Assembly (NCBI GenBank): GCA_050331455.1
Contig: JBHJGV010000004.1
Coordinates: 124,001-188,000, forward strand
DNA length: 64,000 bases
From: CAYUYV01 sp050331455
GTDB taxonomy: Bacteria; Pseudomonadota; Alphaproteobacteria; JAJFIK01
Reading direction: 5' to 3'
How positions within the stretch are numbered: position 1 is the stretch's first letter; the number at the start of each line of letters is the position of its first letter. Shown here one piece after another: positions 8,443 through 17,114 of this stretch. Made by a program: the position numbers and the translations under genes. The notes beneath the pieces are model-generated. The model made no database searches, was not told the DNA's origin, and was given only the letters and a program-made list of their open reading frames with translations.

Positions 8443-11070
8443 ATGGGCGCGGCGCCGGATATTTTCGTGAGTTTTTCCTCCCGGGACCGGGAGGCGGTGC
8501 GGGGCTTTGTGGAGCGGCTTCGCGAGGAAGGCTACACGGTCTGGTGGGACGAGGCACTGGCCAGCCGGCCGCCCCATCTGGGCGAGCAGATCGGCGCGGC
8601 CCTGGAGGCCGTGAAGCTGGTCATCGTGGTCTGGAGCGGCGAGGCCGGGCGCTCCCAATGGGTCTATGCGGAGGCCAACACGGCCGATGCCGCCGGCAAA
8701 GTGCTCCATGCGCGCATCGACGGGTTTGCGCCCGGTGACATTCCCCCGCCCTTCAACGTGATCCATGCGCCGCAGATCGGAAGCGATTTCGCCCGCATTC
8801 TGCGGGACATTCCGGGCGTCATCGACGGCACGCCGCCGGCGACGCGCACGCCCTTCACGGCCCAGTTCTCGGCGCAATATGGCGTGCCGTTCCTCGACAC
8901 CAAGATCGACCATCTGCCGGCCGATCAATCGACCATCGCGCCGTCGGACCTGCTGAAAGCGCGCTTCCGGGCCGTGGCGTATCAGGACGCCACCGGCATG
9001 ATGGCCGACAGTCTGACCTGGTGCCGGGATGGCGAGACGGCCCTTGCGCTTCGGCTGATCCACGGGGCGGGGGGCCTTGGCAAGACGCGTCTGATGATCG
9101 ATGTGGCGGAAACGCTGCGCGCGGAGGGCTGGTCGGCGGGGTTTCTCCAGGCCGCGCTTTTGAATGTCACGGCGCTCCAGACCGCCTTCGGAGATTTCGG
9201 CGATGCGCAAGCGGCGGAGCGGGAAACGGACCAGCGCCACCGCCTTTATGCCAATGCCCTGGAACAGCTTCTCACCGCGCCGGGCTGGCGGGGGCACACG
9301 GACAAAGGCCTGCTTCTGGTTCTGGATTATGCCGAAAGCCAGCCCGAGGTGGTGCGCCTGCTCGGGGCCCGCCTGCGCCGGCTGGGCGGGGAAGCGCCGG
9401 CCCGGCCCGTGCGGCTGATCTGCCTCTCGCGGGGCCCGGACTGGTGGGACCGTTTGTGTGAGGAAGAATCATCCCTGCGCGGCCTCGGCCGGGCCGGCCC
9501 GGGCCTTGCCCGCGGCCCGCTGCCCATGCAGGCCCTGCCGGATGAGGCCGGGCACCGCCTCGCCCTGTTCCAGGCAGCCCGGGCGGCTTTTGCGGGCCCC
9601 ATGGCGGCCCTCGGCTATGGTGAGGCGTCCGAGGACGCCAATCCTGATCTGCGCGACCAAATCATCACCCAGGACCAGTATGCCCGGCCCCTGGCCGTGC
9701 AGATGGCCGCGCTTCTGGATCTGGCCGGCGCGCCGCCCGATGAAGACGCGGACCGGTCCGACACCGTGATTGCCTCGGTTCTGGCCCTTGAGCGACAGCA
9801 TTGGGCCCGCGTGCTCGGGCCCCTGGATGGGGACCGCAAGCGCGATCTGGAGCGGGGGCTGGCCCAGGTCACCCTGGTGGGCGGGGTGGAGACCGCGCAG
9901 GACCTGCGCGCCCTGCTGAAACGGGACCGGCACGATCCGGACCGCGCGACCCACGACGTGAAGACCGATCGTCCGCTGGCCGATCTTCAGCAGCTCTATG
10001 GCCGGGGGCTCTATGGTGGGGGGCTCCATGGTGGGGGATTGGGCGGCGCCCTCCCTCTGGAGCCGGATCTCTTGGGCGAGCATCTGGTGGCGGGCCTGGG
10101 CGAGACGCTGGAGACGGCGCTCCAGGGCTGTTTCGACTGGATCGAGGCCAAACCGGAGCCGGAGCGCCAGCCCCTGCTGGAGGACCGGCTGTTCCCCGTC
10201 CTCGACCGCGCCACGGCGCCGGTCCATGGCGCCGTGGCGGGGTATCTGTCGCTGTTCAGCGTCGAGACGCTTGCCGGTCTTAATCAACGCTTACCGCACT
10301 TTCATCTGGCTTTGCTCGATTTCGCCCTCACCGTGTCGCGTCACCGTGTTTCCGCAACGCGCAGGCGTGCAGGGGCGGGCAGCGACGAAGCGGTGGCGGC
10401 GGCCATTGGCCAGTTGGGGCTGAGGCTCTCGGCTCTCGGCCGGCGGGAAGAGGCTCTGACCGCCACCCTCGAGGCCGTGGATCTCTACCGCGCACTGGCC
10501 GAAGCCCGGCCCCAGGCCGTCCTCCCGGACCTGGCCACGAGCCTGAACAATCTGGGGAACAGGCTCTCGGATCTCGGCCGGCGGGAGGAGGCCCTGACCG
10601 CCACCCTTGAGGCCGTGGAGATCCGCCGCGCACTGGCCGAAGCCCGGCCCCAGGCCGTCCTCCCGGACCTGGCCACGAGCCTGAATAATCTCAGCGTGAT
10701 GCTCTCGGCTCTCGGCCGGCGGGAGGAGGCCCTGACCGCCACCCGGGAGGCCGTGGATCTCTACCGCGGGCTGGCCGAAGCCCGGCCCCAGGCCGTCCTC
10801 CCGGACCTGGCCATGAGCCTTTGGGTGCTATCGGATAATTGTCTCGGTCACCTCGGCCAACACGAAGACGCGGCCAAAGCCGCGCTTGAAGGACTGCACG
10901 CCATTGTCCCGTTTGCCGAAGCCTCGCCAGCGGTGTTCGGGGATCGGGCCTCGGGCCTTGCACGGACCTATCTGGAGCAGTGCGAAAAGGCCGGCCTGAA
11001 GCCCGACGAGGCTCTGCTCATCCGGATCGCCGCGGCGCTCGGCCTCGATCAACAGAATGATGCGGATTGA
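8443..11070 (+). CDS. TIR-STAND NTPase with C-terminal TPR repeats, putative immune receptor
   Basis: An 875-residue three-part protein. Residues 7-130 form a TIR domain (DIFVSFSSRD start, SQWVYAEAN with the presumed catalytic Glu78), so NAD+ cleavage or signalling is plausible. A STAND-type P-loop NTPase follows, with Walker A GAGGLGKT at 208-215, Walker B LLLVLDYAE with Asp295, and a downstream LSRGPDWWDRL sensor-like motif. Three almost identical 46-residue TPR units lie at 662-799. A Gly-rich run with 15-nt repeats sits at 518-535. TIR-STAND-repeat proteins act in bacterial antiphage abortive infection, but an immune role here is inferred. ATG 8443 begins just before the TIR strand. It stands alone between a methyltransferase and a tRNA. 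Confidence 0.87.
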   Translation: MGAAPDIFVSFSSRDREAVRGFVERLREEGYTVWWDEALASRPPHLGEQIGAALEAVKLVIVVWSGEAGRSQWVYAEANTADAAGKVLHARIDGFAPGDIPPPFNVIHAPQIGSDFARILRDIPGVIDGTPPATRTPFTAQFSAQYGVPFLDTKIDHLPADQSTIAPSDLLKARFRAVAYQDATGMMADSLTWCRDGETALALRLIHGAGGLGKTRLMIDVAETLRAEGWSAGFLQAALLNVTALQTAFGDFGDAQAAERETDQRHRLYANALEQLLTAPGWRGHTDKGLLLVLDYAESQPEVVRLLGARLRRLGGEAPARPVRLICLSRGPDWWDRLCEEESSLRGLGRAGPGLARGPLPMQALPDEAGHRLALFQAARAAFAGPMAALGYGEASEDANPDLRDQIITQDQYARPLAVQMAALLDLAGAPPDEDADRSDTVIASVLALERQHWARVLGPLDGDRKRDLERGLAQVTLVGGVETAQDLRALLKRDRHDPDRATHDVKTDRPLADLQQLYGRGLYGGGLHGGGLGGALPLEPDLLGEHLVAGLGETLETALQGCFDWIEAKPEPERQPLLEDRLFPVLDRATAPVHGAVAGYLSLFSVETLAGLNQRLPHFHLALLDFALTVSRHRVSATRRRAGAGSDEAVAAAIGQLGLRLSALGRREEALTATLEAVDLYRALAEARPQAVLPDLATSLNNLGNRLSDLGRREEALTATLEAVEIRRALAEARPQAVLPDLATSLNNLSVMLSALGRREEALTATREAVDLYRGLAEARPQAVLPDLAMSLWVLSDNCLGHLGQHEDAAKAALEGLHAIVPFAEASPAVFGDRASGLARTYLEQCEKAGLKPDEALLIRIAAALGLDQQNDAD
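9994..10038 (+). repeat. Three 15-nt tandem units coding a Gly-rich insert
   Basis: Units at 9994, 10009 and 10024 encode LYGRG, LYGGG and LHGGG, followed by LGGA. The insert sits immediately before the conserved PLEPDLLGEHLV segment of the STAND protein, so it may be a flexible hinge grown by slippage. Confidence 0.75.
10426..10839 (+). repeat. Three near-identical 138-nt TPR-coding repeats
   Basis: Units begin at 10426, 10564 and 10702. Each encodes one 46-residue helical repeat beginning LS(A/D)LGRREEALTAT. They differ at few bases, mainly in the middle (VDLYRAL versus VEIRRAL versus VDLYRGL) and at the unit ends. Such DNA-level identity points to recent duplication or ongoing recombination. 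Confidence 0.9.
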
Positions 11071-11076
11071 ACAATG

Positions 11077-11163
11077 GTAGGGCGGACCTCGGCCCGCCGG
11101 CGGAACCAGCCACAGGCACGGGCGCGGGGCAAGCGTGCGGTGGCGGGCCAAGGCCCGCCCTAC
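11077..11163. repeat. REPIN-like pair of inverted GTAG-type REP sequences
   Basis: A 22-nt palindromic unit starting GTAGGGCGG (11077-11098) recurs in inverted orientation at 11142-11163 with about two mismatches, separated by 43 bp. Each unit can itself form a hairpin. The leading GTAG and the inverted pairing match REP elements mobilised by RAYT transposases. No RAYT gene lies in the window, and this is the only copy I noticed. Confidence 0.65.
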
Positions 11164-11198
11164 CGACGGATCGGGACTGGGGAAGGCGGTGATTTTAA

Positions 11199-11275
11199 TG
11201 GCGCACCGGGGAAGATTCGAACTCCCGACCCCCAGATTCGTAGTCTGGTGCTCTATCCAGCTGAGCTACCGGTGC
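11199..11275 (-). tRNA. tRNA-Arg (anticodon ACG)
   Basis: A complete cloverleaf is visible on the minus strand: acceptor GCACCGG pairing with CCGGTGC, a D-arm GCTCAGCTGGATAGAGC, an anticodon stem CCAGA/TCTGG around loop CTACGAA (anticodon 11239-11241), and a T-arm with TTCGAAT. The discriminator G (11202) is followed by an encoded CCA. The A34 is expected to be edited to inosine by TadA to read CGU, CGC and CGA. Confidence 0.97.
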
Positions 11276-11435
11276 CTGGCCCCGCTCGGGAGGCCGAAAT
11301 GCGGGCCGTGTGGGACACGCACCGCGAAACCGAACCCGGTATAAACCGCATCGGGAGGGGGAATGCAAGACCATCCTGACGCGGTCGGGAGGCGGACGGG
11401 GACCGCACCGGATCGGGGCTGTTTGCGAGGCTTTC

Positions 11436-13397
11436 TCATCCCGCGGCGCGGATGCGGCGGTAGATGTCGAACAAAGCATCCGCATAGGCCTCCACATCGC
11501 ACAGGGGACTTGCAGTGACCTGCTCGTGCAGGGCCCGGCGCTCGGCCCGCAGGCGCTCCACATCCGCCGCCAGGGCCCGGGCGATGGCCACGAACCCGTC
11601 CCGGTCGGCGCCGATCCATTCGGGATGGCCGGCGGCGGTGAGCAGGCTCGCCCCCATGCGCGCGCAGGACCGAGTGCCTTTGAGGGTCACGAGCGGCACG
11701 CCCTGCCACAGGGCATGGGCCGTCGTCGTGCCGCCATTATAGGGCGTGGGGTCGAGGGCGATATCGATCCTTTCATAGGCGCGCATGGCCTCGGTGAAGA
11801 CCTCCGGCCCCTCCAGGATCAGCCGCTCCCGCGCCACGCCGTGTTCGGCGAAGCGCCGGGCCATGTCCTCCCGCACGCCGGCCCCGGCGAAGGCACCGCA
11901 TTTGATCAGCAGGCGGGCCTCCGGCACGCCCGCCATGACGCCCGCCCACGCTTCCACAGTGGGCCGGCCGAGCTTGGGCAGCGCATTGAGAGAGCCGAAC
12001 ACGACCGGCCCCGACGGATGGTTGCCGGTGAAAGCGGGAAAATCCGCAGGCGCCGCGAAACATAGAAAAGAGTGGGGCAGGCGGATCACCGTCTCCGTCG
12101 CCGCCGGCTCCTCCCCGTCCGGATAAAGAACACCATCGCTGATCAGCCAGTCGATGGCGCGGTTGCCGCTGGAATGGGGATAGCCGATCATGGTGGCGCT
12201 GATGGGCGCCGGGCGATGGGCGAACAGGGTCTGGCGGTTGGCGCTGGTCTGGCCCGACAGGTCGATCAGGATATCGATGCCGTCCCCCGCGATGCGCCGG
12301 GCGAGGGCTTCGTCCGCCACGCCTTTGATCTTCTCCAGGCGGACCATGTCCTCCAGGTGCGGCACCGTGTTGTCGATGCGGTCCGCATTGAGATAGATGA
12401 CCTGTTCGACACCCTTGTCCTTGTGGGCGGCAAGGACCGGGGCCATGAACTGGGCCACCGGGTGGGACAGCTTGAAATCCGCCGTGACATAGCCGACCCG
12501 CAGGCTCTCCCCCGGGGGCCGCGTCAGCGTGACGGGCGCCTTGCCGGCGGAAAACTCCGTTGTCAGATCCTCATGGGCCTTCAGGATCTCGGCGTCAGAG
12601 TGGTGCTCCGTGTAGAGCATGGTCATCAGATAGGAGGAGAACGCCTTCGCCCGGCCTTCCCGGTGGTCCATGATTCCGGCAAAGAGCGGTTCGGCTTCTT
12701 CCGCACGCCCCATATTCACAAGGCAATTGGCGATCTGGATGCGCGCGTCGATCTGATCGGAGCGCACGGCCAGCACCTTGCGGAAATTCTCGATGGCCTC
12801 GCCGTAATGGGCGGCCTGGGCGAGACAACTGCCCAGGCGGAAATGGATGTCGAGGGCCTGGGGCCGGGCCCGGGACAGGCCCTTCAGAATGCGGATCGAT
12901 TCGTCCCAGCAATTGGCGGCCCACAGGACCGGAAAGACGCGCAGCAGGGCATCGCCCTTTGCGAAGGCCGGATCGTCATCGGCGAGGTGCCGGGCGGCGG
13001 CCCTGGCCGCGGCGAGGATTTCGGCGTGATCGCCGCCCGCCTCCAGAAGCATCAGCGCCAGTTTGAGCTGGGCCCGGCCGAGCTGCGGGCTGCGGGTCAC
13101 GGCCGTGCGCAAGGCGGCCACCGCCTCGTCAAGCCGGCCCATCTGGTGCACCAGATTGGCCAGGTTGAAGAACACTTCGCCGGTGGCGTCCGGCCGGGCC
13201 GCCGCACGGATCAACAGGGCATGGGCCTCGTCAAGGGCGCCCCGGCGCCGCTGGATCAGCGCGAGATTGGCCAGGGCGCCGGCATGGTCCGGGTTCTGAT
13301 CCAGGGTCCGGCGGAACTGGTCGGCGGCGGCGTCCAGATTGCCGGTGCCGAAGGCCGCAACGCCCTTCTGGAACAGGGCTTCGATTTCGGTGTCCAT
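11436..13397 (-). CDS. TPR-containing glycosyltransferase, O-GlcNAc transferase/SPINDLY family (GT41)
   Basis: A 653-residue protein with N-terminal tetratricopeptide repeats (about residues 1-290, such as HAGALANLALIQRRRGALDE) joined to a two-lobed GT41 catalytic region. Signatures include LRVGYVTADFKLSHPV, ISATMIGYPHSSG, FGSLNALPKLG and LDPTPYNGGTTTAHALWQG, the last holding nucleotide-sugar-binding residues. Bacterial members transfer sugars to proteins, including flagellins, or take part in polysaccharide assembly; the acceptor is unknown. The start at 13397 follows GTGAAGG on the minus strand. It stands alone, ending 160 bp from tRNA-Arg. No flagellar genes are nearby. Confidence 0.9.
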   Translation of the reverse strand: MDTEIEALFQKGVAAFGTGNLDAAADQFRRTLDQNPDHAGALANLALIQRRRGALDEAHALLIRAAARPDATGEVFFNLANLVHQMGRLDEAVAALRTAVTRSPQLGRAQLKLALMLLEAGGDHAEILAAARAAARHLADDDPAFAKGDALLRVFPVLWAANCWDESIRILKGLSRARPQALDIHFRLGSCLAQAAHYGEAIENFRKVLAVRSDQIDARIQIANCLVNMGRAEEAEPLFAGIMDHREGRAKAFSSYLMTMLYTEHHSDAEILKAHEDLTTEFSAGKAPVTLTRPPGESLRVGYVTADFKLSHPVAQFMAPVLAAHKDKGVEQVIYLNADRIDNTVPHLEDMVRLEKIKGVADEALARRIAGDGIDILIDLSGQTSANRQTLFAHRPAPISATMIGYPHSSGNRAIDWLISDGVLYPDGEEPAATETVIRLPHSFLCFAAPADFPAFTGNHPSGPVVFGSLNALPKLGRPTVEAWAGVMAGVPEARLLIKCGAFAGAGVREDMARRFAEHGVARERLILEGPEVFTEAMRAYERIDIALDPTPYNGGTTTAHALWQGVPLVTLKGTRSCARMGASLLTAAGHPEWIGADRDGFVAIARALAADVERLRAERRALHEQVTASPLCDVEAYADALFDIYRRIRAAG

Positions 13398-13540
13398 GGG
13401 CCTTCACCTGTCCACACGCGGGGTCCAACTCGTGCGCCCGGCCGGCTTGGCGCACCCGATGGACGCCAGCCCGCTGCGGCGCCACAGTGGCGCGTGAAAC
13501 CGTGCCCGTTCAAGCCCTTGTCCCCGAAAGGAAGCCCGCC

Positions 13541-14734
13541 ATGGCCCCGGATTATGCGTTCTACGATCCCCACGGGTCCTGCGTGACCCATCTGGAGTGC
13601 GGCGCCACCGGGACGCGACTTCCGAAAAACACCCTGCAAAACCTGTCGCCGGCGGGCAAGCCGATCCTGGTACGCTATGATCTGCCCCTGGTTTCCTCGC
13701 GGATGACTTGCGACGCGCTGCAGGAGCGCCCTCGGGATCTTTGGCGCTATCGGGAATTGCTGCCTGTGGAGCAATCAGAGCACATCGTCTCCCTGGGTGA
13801 AGACATGACGCCGCTTGTGATGTTGCCGGCCGCCGCCCGGGCGGCCCAGGGGGGATGGCTTGCCGTGAAGGACGAGGGCCGGTTGCCCACGGGCTCCTTC
13901 AAGGCGCGCGGTCTGACCATGGCCGTCGCCATGGCCCGGGGCTTGGGCGTGCGGGACATGGTCATGCCCTCGAATGGCAATGCGGGCGCAGCCCTGGCGG
14001 CCTATTGCGCCCGGGCGGGCATGACAGCCACCGTGTTCTGTCCCGTGGACACGCCGCGTATCAAGCTGGAGGAGACGGAACTGCACGGTGCCAGGGTCCA
14101 CCGGATCGACGGCTATATCGATGATTGCGGCCGTCTGGCTGCGGAGCATGCCCAGGCAACCGGCGCCTTCAACGTCTCAACCCTGCGCGAGCCCTATCGG
14201 ATCGAGGGCAAGAAGACCATGGGTCTTGAGCTGGCCGAGCAGATGGGCTGGCACCTGCCGGACGTGATTTTCTATCCCACCGGCGGAGGCACAGGCCTGA
14301 TCGGCATGTGGAAGGCCTTTCAGGAGCTGGAAGCCATCGGGTTTATCCGGGGGCGCAAACCGCGCATGGTCGCCGTGCAGGCCGAAGGGTGCGCGCCCAT
14401 TGTCCGGGCCTTTGAGGCGGGTGCGGAGCATGCCGAGCGCTGGGCCGATGCCCACACCATCGCGGCGGGCATCCGCGTGCCCTCGGCCATCGGCGATTTC
14501 CTGATCCTGCGGGCCGTGCGCGAAAGCGGCGGATTCGCCATTGCGGTTGCGGACACGGACATTCTGGAGGCCCGGCAGTGGATCGCGGCGGGCGACGGGT
14601 TCCTCATGTGTCCGGAAGGGGCGGCAACCTATGTTGCCTATGAGCGGGCGCTTGCCGCTGGCCTCGTGTCGCGCAATGAGCGCGCGGTGTTGTTCAACTG
14701 CGCCATTGGCCAGAAATATCCTCTGGCGGCCTGA
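13541..14734 (+). CDS. thrC: Threonine synthase
   Basis: PLP-dependent conversion of O-phosphohomoserine to threonine. The 397-residue protein has the lysine that forms the Schiff base at Lys121 in LPTGSFKARG, the phosphate-contact MPSNGNAGAALAAY motif, and the glycine-rich PTGGGTGLIGMWKAF loop that cradles the PLP phosphate. The short N-terminal layout and TGSFKARG motif resemble the plant/archaeal-type enzyme rather than E. coli ThrC. AAGGAAG precedes ATG 13541. Threonine dehydratase and related fold-type II enzymes share the core, but the N-terminal CxxCG-like region (LECGATGTRL) and overall length favour threonine synthase. Confidence 0.88.
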   Translation: MAPDYAFYDPHGSCVTHLECGATGTRLPKNTLQNLSPAGKPILVRYDLPLVSSRMTCDALQERPRDLWRYRELLPVEQSEHIVSLGEDMTPLVMLPAAARAAQGGWLAVKDEGRLPTGSFKARGLTMAVAMARGLGVRDMVMPSNGNAGAALAAYCARAGMTATVFCPVDTPRIKLEETELHGARVHRIDGYIDDCGRLAAEHAQATGAFNVSTLREPYRIEGKKTMGLELAEQMGWHLPDVIFYPTGGGTGLIGMWKAFQELEAIGFIRGRKPRMVAVQAEGCAPIVRAFEAGAEHAERWADAHTIAAGIRVPSAIGDFLILRAVRESGGFAIAVADTDILEARQWIAAGDGFLMCPEGAATYVAYERALAAGLVSRNERAVLFNCAIGQKYPLAA

Positions 14735-14871
14735 CCTTGGCGACCTGACCTTGGGTGCCCAACCGTGGCGGGATCCACCGCGGTGCGGTTCACAAGAAGC
14801 AGAACGCAGGATTGCGTTTTTGATCGGCTGCTTTAGTCTAGACCTATCGACCGCACGGATGGAGGTGAGAC

Positions 14872-15231
14872 ATGGCCGAACGGATCGCCGAGGCCCCGCA
14901 GGCGCCGGACCGCACAAAGGAACTGCGCCGCGCATTGGGGACCTGGCTGAAACAGGGCCGGGAAGCCAAGGGCCTGACCCAGGCGGAACTCGCCGAGCGA
15001 CTGGGTCTGCGCTATTACTCCTTCATTTCCCAAGTGGAAAACGGGATCGGACGCATCCCACAGGATCTTTACGGCCCCTGGGCGGCCGCCCTTGACATCG
15101 AAGGTCCCGTTTTTGCCATGACCGTCCTCGAGCATATCGAGCCGGGTCTTCACGCCCTGCTGACGCCCGCCCCGGCCCCCAGCCGGAAGGTCCAGGAGGG
15201 TGGAAAAAGCGGGCGGCGGCGCACGAAATGA
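14872..15231 (+). CDS. XRE-family helix-turn-helix regulator
   Basis: A 119-residue DNA-binding protein. Residues 18-75 form a Cro/CI-type HTH (WLKQGREAKGLTQAELAERL, then the recognition-helix region FISQVENG). The C-terminal tail is short and basic (GGKSGRRRTK), with no ligand domain. The start is strong, with GGAGGTGA placed six bases before the ATG. The partner gene begins 97 bp downstream on the same strand, so this is probably a two-gene unit. An imperfect palindrome around TCTAGA (14837-14842) lies just upstream and might be an operator, but this is speculative. Confidence 0.85.
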   Translation: MAERIAEAPQAPDRTKELRRALGTWLKQGREAKGLTQAELAERLGLRYYSFISQVENGIGRIPQDLYGPWAAALDIEGPVFAMTVLEHIEPGLHALLTPAPAPSRKVQEGGKSGRRRTK

Positions 15232-15328
15232 AAGGGGCCGCGTCGCGCCCTCGGATCGATCGGGGCACGGAAGCAAGCCGGGACTGAACCGTGGTCCGGT
15301 GAACCGGCGGGTGGGGAGCGTAACGTCC

Positions 15329-17086
15329 ATGCCGAACCTGCAAATCGTCCATACGGATCGTCCCATGACGGGCTGGACCGACGCGGAACGCTCGGAAATC
15401 TTCCGGACGCGGAGAGTGATTCAGCCCCTGTTCGGGCCTCTGGACGTGGAATTCGGCGAAACCGACCAGGGCCATCCCTGGGCGGTCCTGGCCCAGATGA
15501 GCGAAGGCACTGTTGTCGCCCATTTTGCCCGCCTTCAGGACGAGGTTATCGTCGATTTTCCGGATCTGGAAATCATGGGCCAGGGCTTCACCCTGCGCGA
15601 AGGGCTGGCGCGGATCCTGACCGAATGCCGCCACGGGCCCGACCTGTCCGGCGCACGGCGCCTGCTCGCCCGGATCTTCGATCCCGCCGCCCGCCCGACC
15701 CAGGGCCTGTCCATCGCGTGGTTCCTGGTCGCCTGGGAGGTCATGTCCTCCTGGGCCCGGCGGTGGCAGATCGCCGAAGAGGGCTTTGACGGGCCGGTGA
15801 TCGATGGGATCGCCGAAGAGGTCGCAGACCGCAGCGTTTTCGATGCCAAGCCTCAGGATTTCGTGCTGGCTGTCACGCGGACCGCCGCCTCATTTTCCGC
15901 GGCCCGCTGGGTGCCCGGCACCGGCGCAGAGGACGGGGTCACAGCCCGGGGACCGGTCTCGTCACTCGCCTCCGGTGCCGCCCTGGACGATGGGACACGC
16001 CCGTTCGACCAGGGCGAGGCCGATGCTGCCCCGCCTGCGCCCCTGGGGTTGGACGTGCCCCGCCTGCCGGCGCCGGTTCTGATCCCGCTCAAAATCCGGC
16101 CCGCGTTGAGCGATCCTGCGCCCCATGATGGAGCGAGTGCGGAGGATCTCATCGCGAATGATGGAGGGCATCCGGCCTATTTCAACCGGCTCAATCTGTG
16201 GGCGCCCGACCGATGGTCCAATGAGCCTTCCGTCCGTCCCGCCTCCATCACCGCCGCCGAGCCCGCGGGACACTCCAGCCATGAGCCGGCGGTCTATCAT
16301 GGTCCGGCGGATGGATCCGATTACGATATCCTTCACATCAACAGTGTCGATGCGCACCGGCTTACGGATGCGGGCTGGACCTTCTGGGGGACAACGACCG
16401 GCTCCGACGGGACCCTCGTCAGCGCCTTCGTCTCTCCCACCCAGGACCGTGTGGTCCTGGTGCCGGCACAAGCCCACAAGGAAATGCCGTTCAGCACTGT
16501 GACGAAAATGCTCGCCGCCGGCAAAGGGGGCGGGTTCGACAGGGGCATCGGTGCGGAGCCGGAGGCCGCGTGGGGCGCCGGCCCTGAACCCCTTGCGGGC
16601 TCCAACCGCCTGCCGGACATCAGCTCGCACGGCGATGGCTTGAAGAGCCTGAAGGATCGCCTCGCTTCCGATCCAATTGCTGACCTGTTCCGATCCGCCC
16701 CGTCGCCGGCCGACGGCATCGCCGATGACGGTCCCACCCTGACCGTGCCCGGGTCCCTGGGGGACGGTCATTCCACTTTCCCGGCCAATCTCCAAGCACG
16801 ACACCCCCTTCAAGCGCACCCCGATCTGCAAATGCCGGTGCACGCATCCTCACGGCCCGGTCAGACGGCCCAGGAAGACGCTTTCGACTTTACTGATCGC
16901 CTGGTGAGCACGCCCTGGCCGCAAGAGCCGCGCAGCGTTCGAGACCCGCACACCGTGGAGGCAGTCCGGCCGGAGGCGGTCTGGGATGCTGCGCAGCTCG
17001 CCGAGATCGGCGACCGGGCCGATCCCGCCTCCGACGGCGAGCCCCCCTTCTTTCTGGACGGCAGCGGCGCGGATTTCCTGTTCTGA
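15329..17086 (+). CDS. Large protein of unknown function paired with an XRE regulator
   Basis: A 585-residue protein I do not recognise. The first 180 residues look globular and alpha/beta, with a Trp-rich helix WFLVAWEVMSSWARRW. The middle and end are low-complexity and rich in Pro, Ala, Asp and Gly, interrupted by a short ordered block near residues 330-420 (DYDILHINSVDAHRLTDAGW, then DRVVLVPAQAHKEMPF). No signal peptide, membrane segment or known motif is visible. GGGGAGCG lies eight bases before ATG 15329; an extension to 15200 would overlap the regulator gene. The pairing with an HTH gene suggests a regulator-plus-partner unit of unknown job. Confidence 0.7.
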   Translation: MPNLQIVHTDRPMTGWTDAERSEIFRTRRVIQPLFGPLDVEFGETDQGHPWAVLAQMSEGTVVAHFARLQDEVIVDFPDLEIMGQGFTLREGLARILTECRHGPDLSGARRLLARIFDPAARPTQGLSIAWFLVAWEVMSSWARRWQIAEEGFDGPVIDGIAEEVADRSVFDAKPQDFVLAVTRTAASFSAARWVPGTGAEDGVTARGPVSSLASGAALDDGTRPFDQGEADAAPPAPLGLDVPRLPAPVLIPLKIRPALSDPAPHDGASAEDLIANDGGHPAYFNRLNLWAPDRWSNEPSVRPASITAAEPAGHSSHEPAVYHGPADGSDYDILHINSVDAHRLTDAGWTFWGTTTGSDGTLVSAFVSPTQDRVVLVPAQAHKEMPFSTVTKMLAAGKGGGFDRGIGAEPEAAWGAGPEPLAGSNRLPDISSHGDGLKSLKDRLASDPIADLFRSAPSPADGIADDGPTLTVPGSLGDGHSTFPANLQARHPLQAHPDLQMPVHASSRPGQTAQEDAFDFTDRLVSTPWPQEPRSVRDPHTVEAVRPEAVWDAAQLAEIGDRADPASDGEPPFFLDGSGADFLF

Positions 17087-17114
17087 ACCCCGCGCCGCAT
17101 CGACGGCGGGCCGG

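Noticed and set aside
10426..10839. Regular 138-nt repeats as a CRISPR-like array
   Set aside because: The units are contiguous, lack spacers and are coding TPR repeats.
14837..14842. TCTAGA-centred palindrome as the XRE operator
   Set aside because: The flanks pair poorly beyond the 6-bp core, so it is not above chance in one copy.
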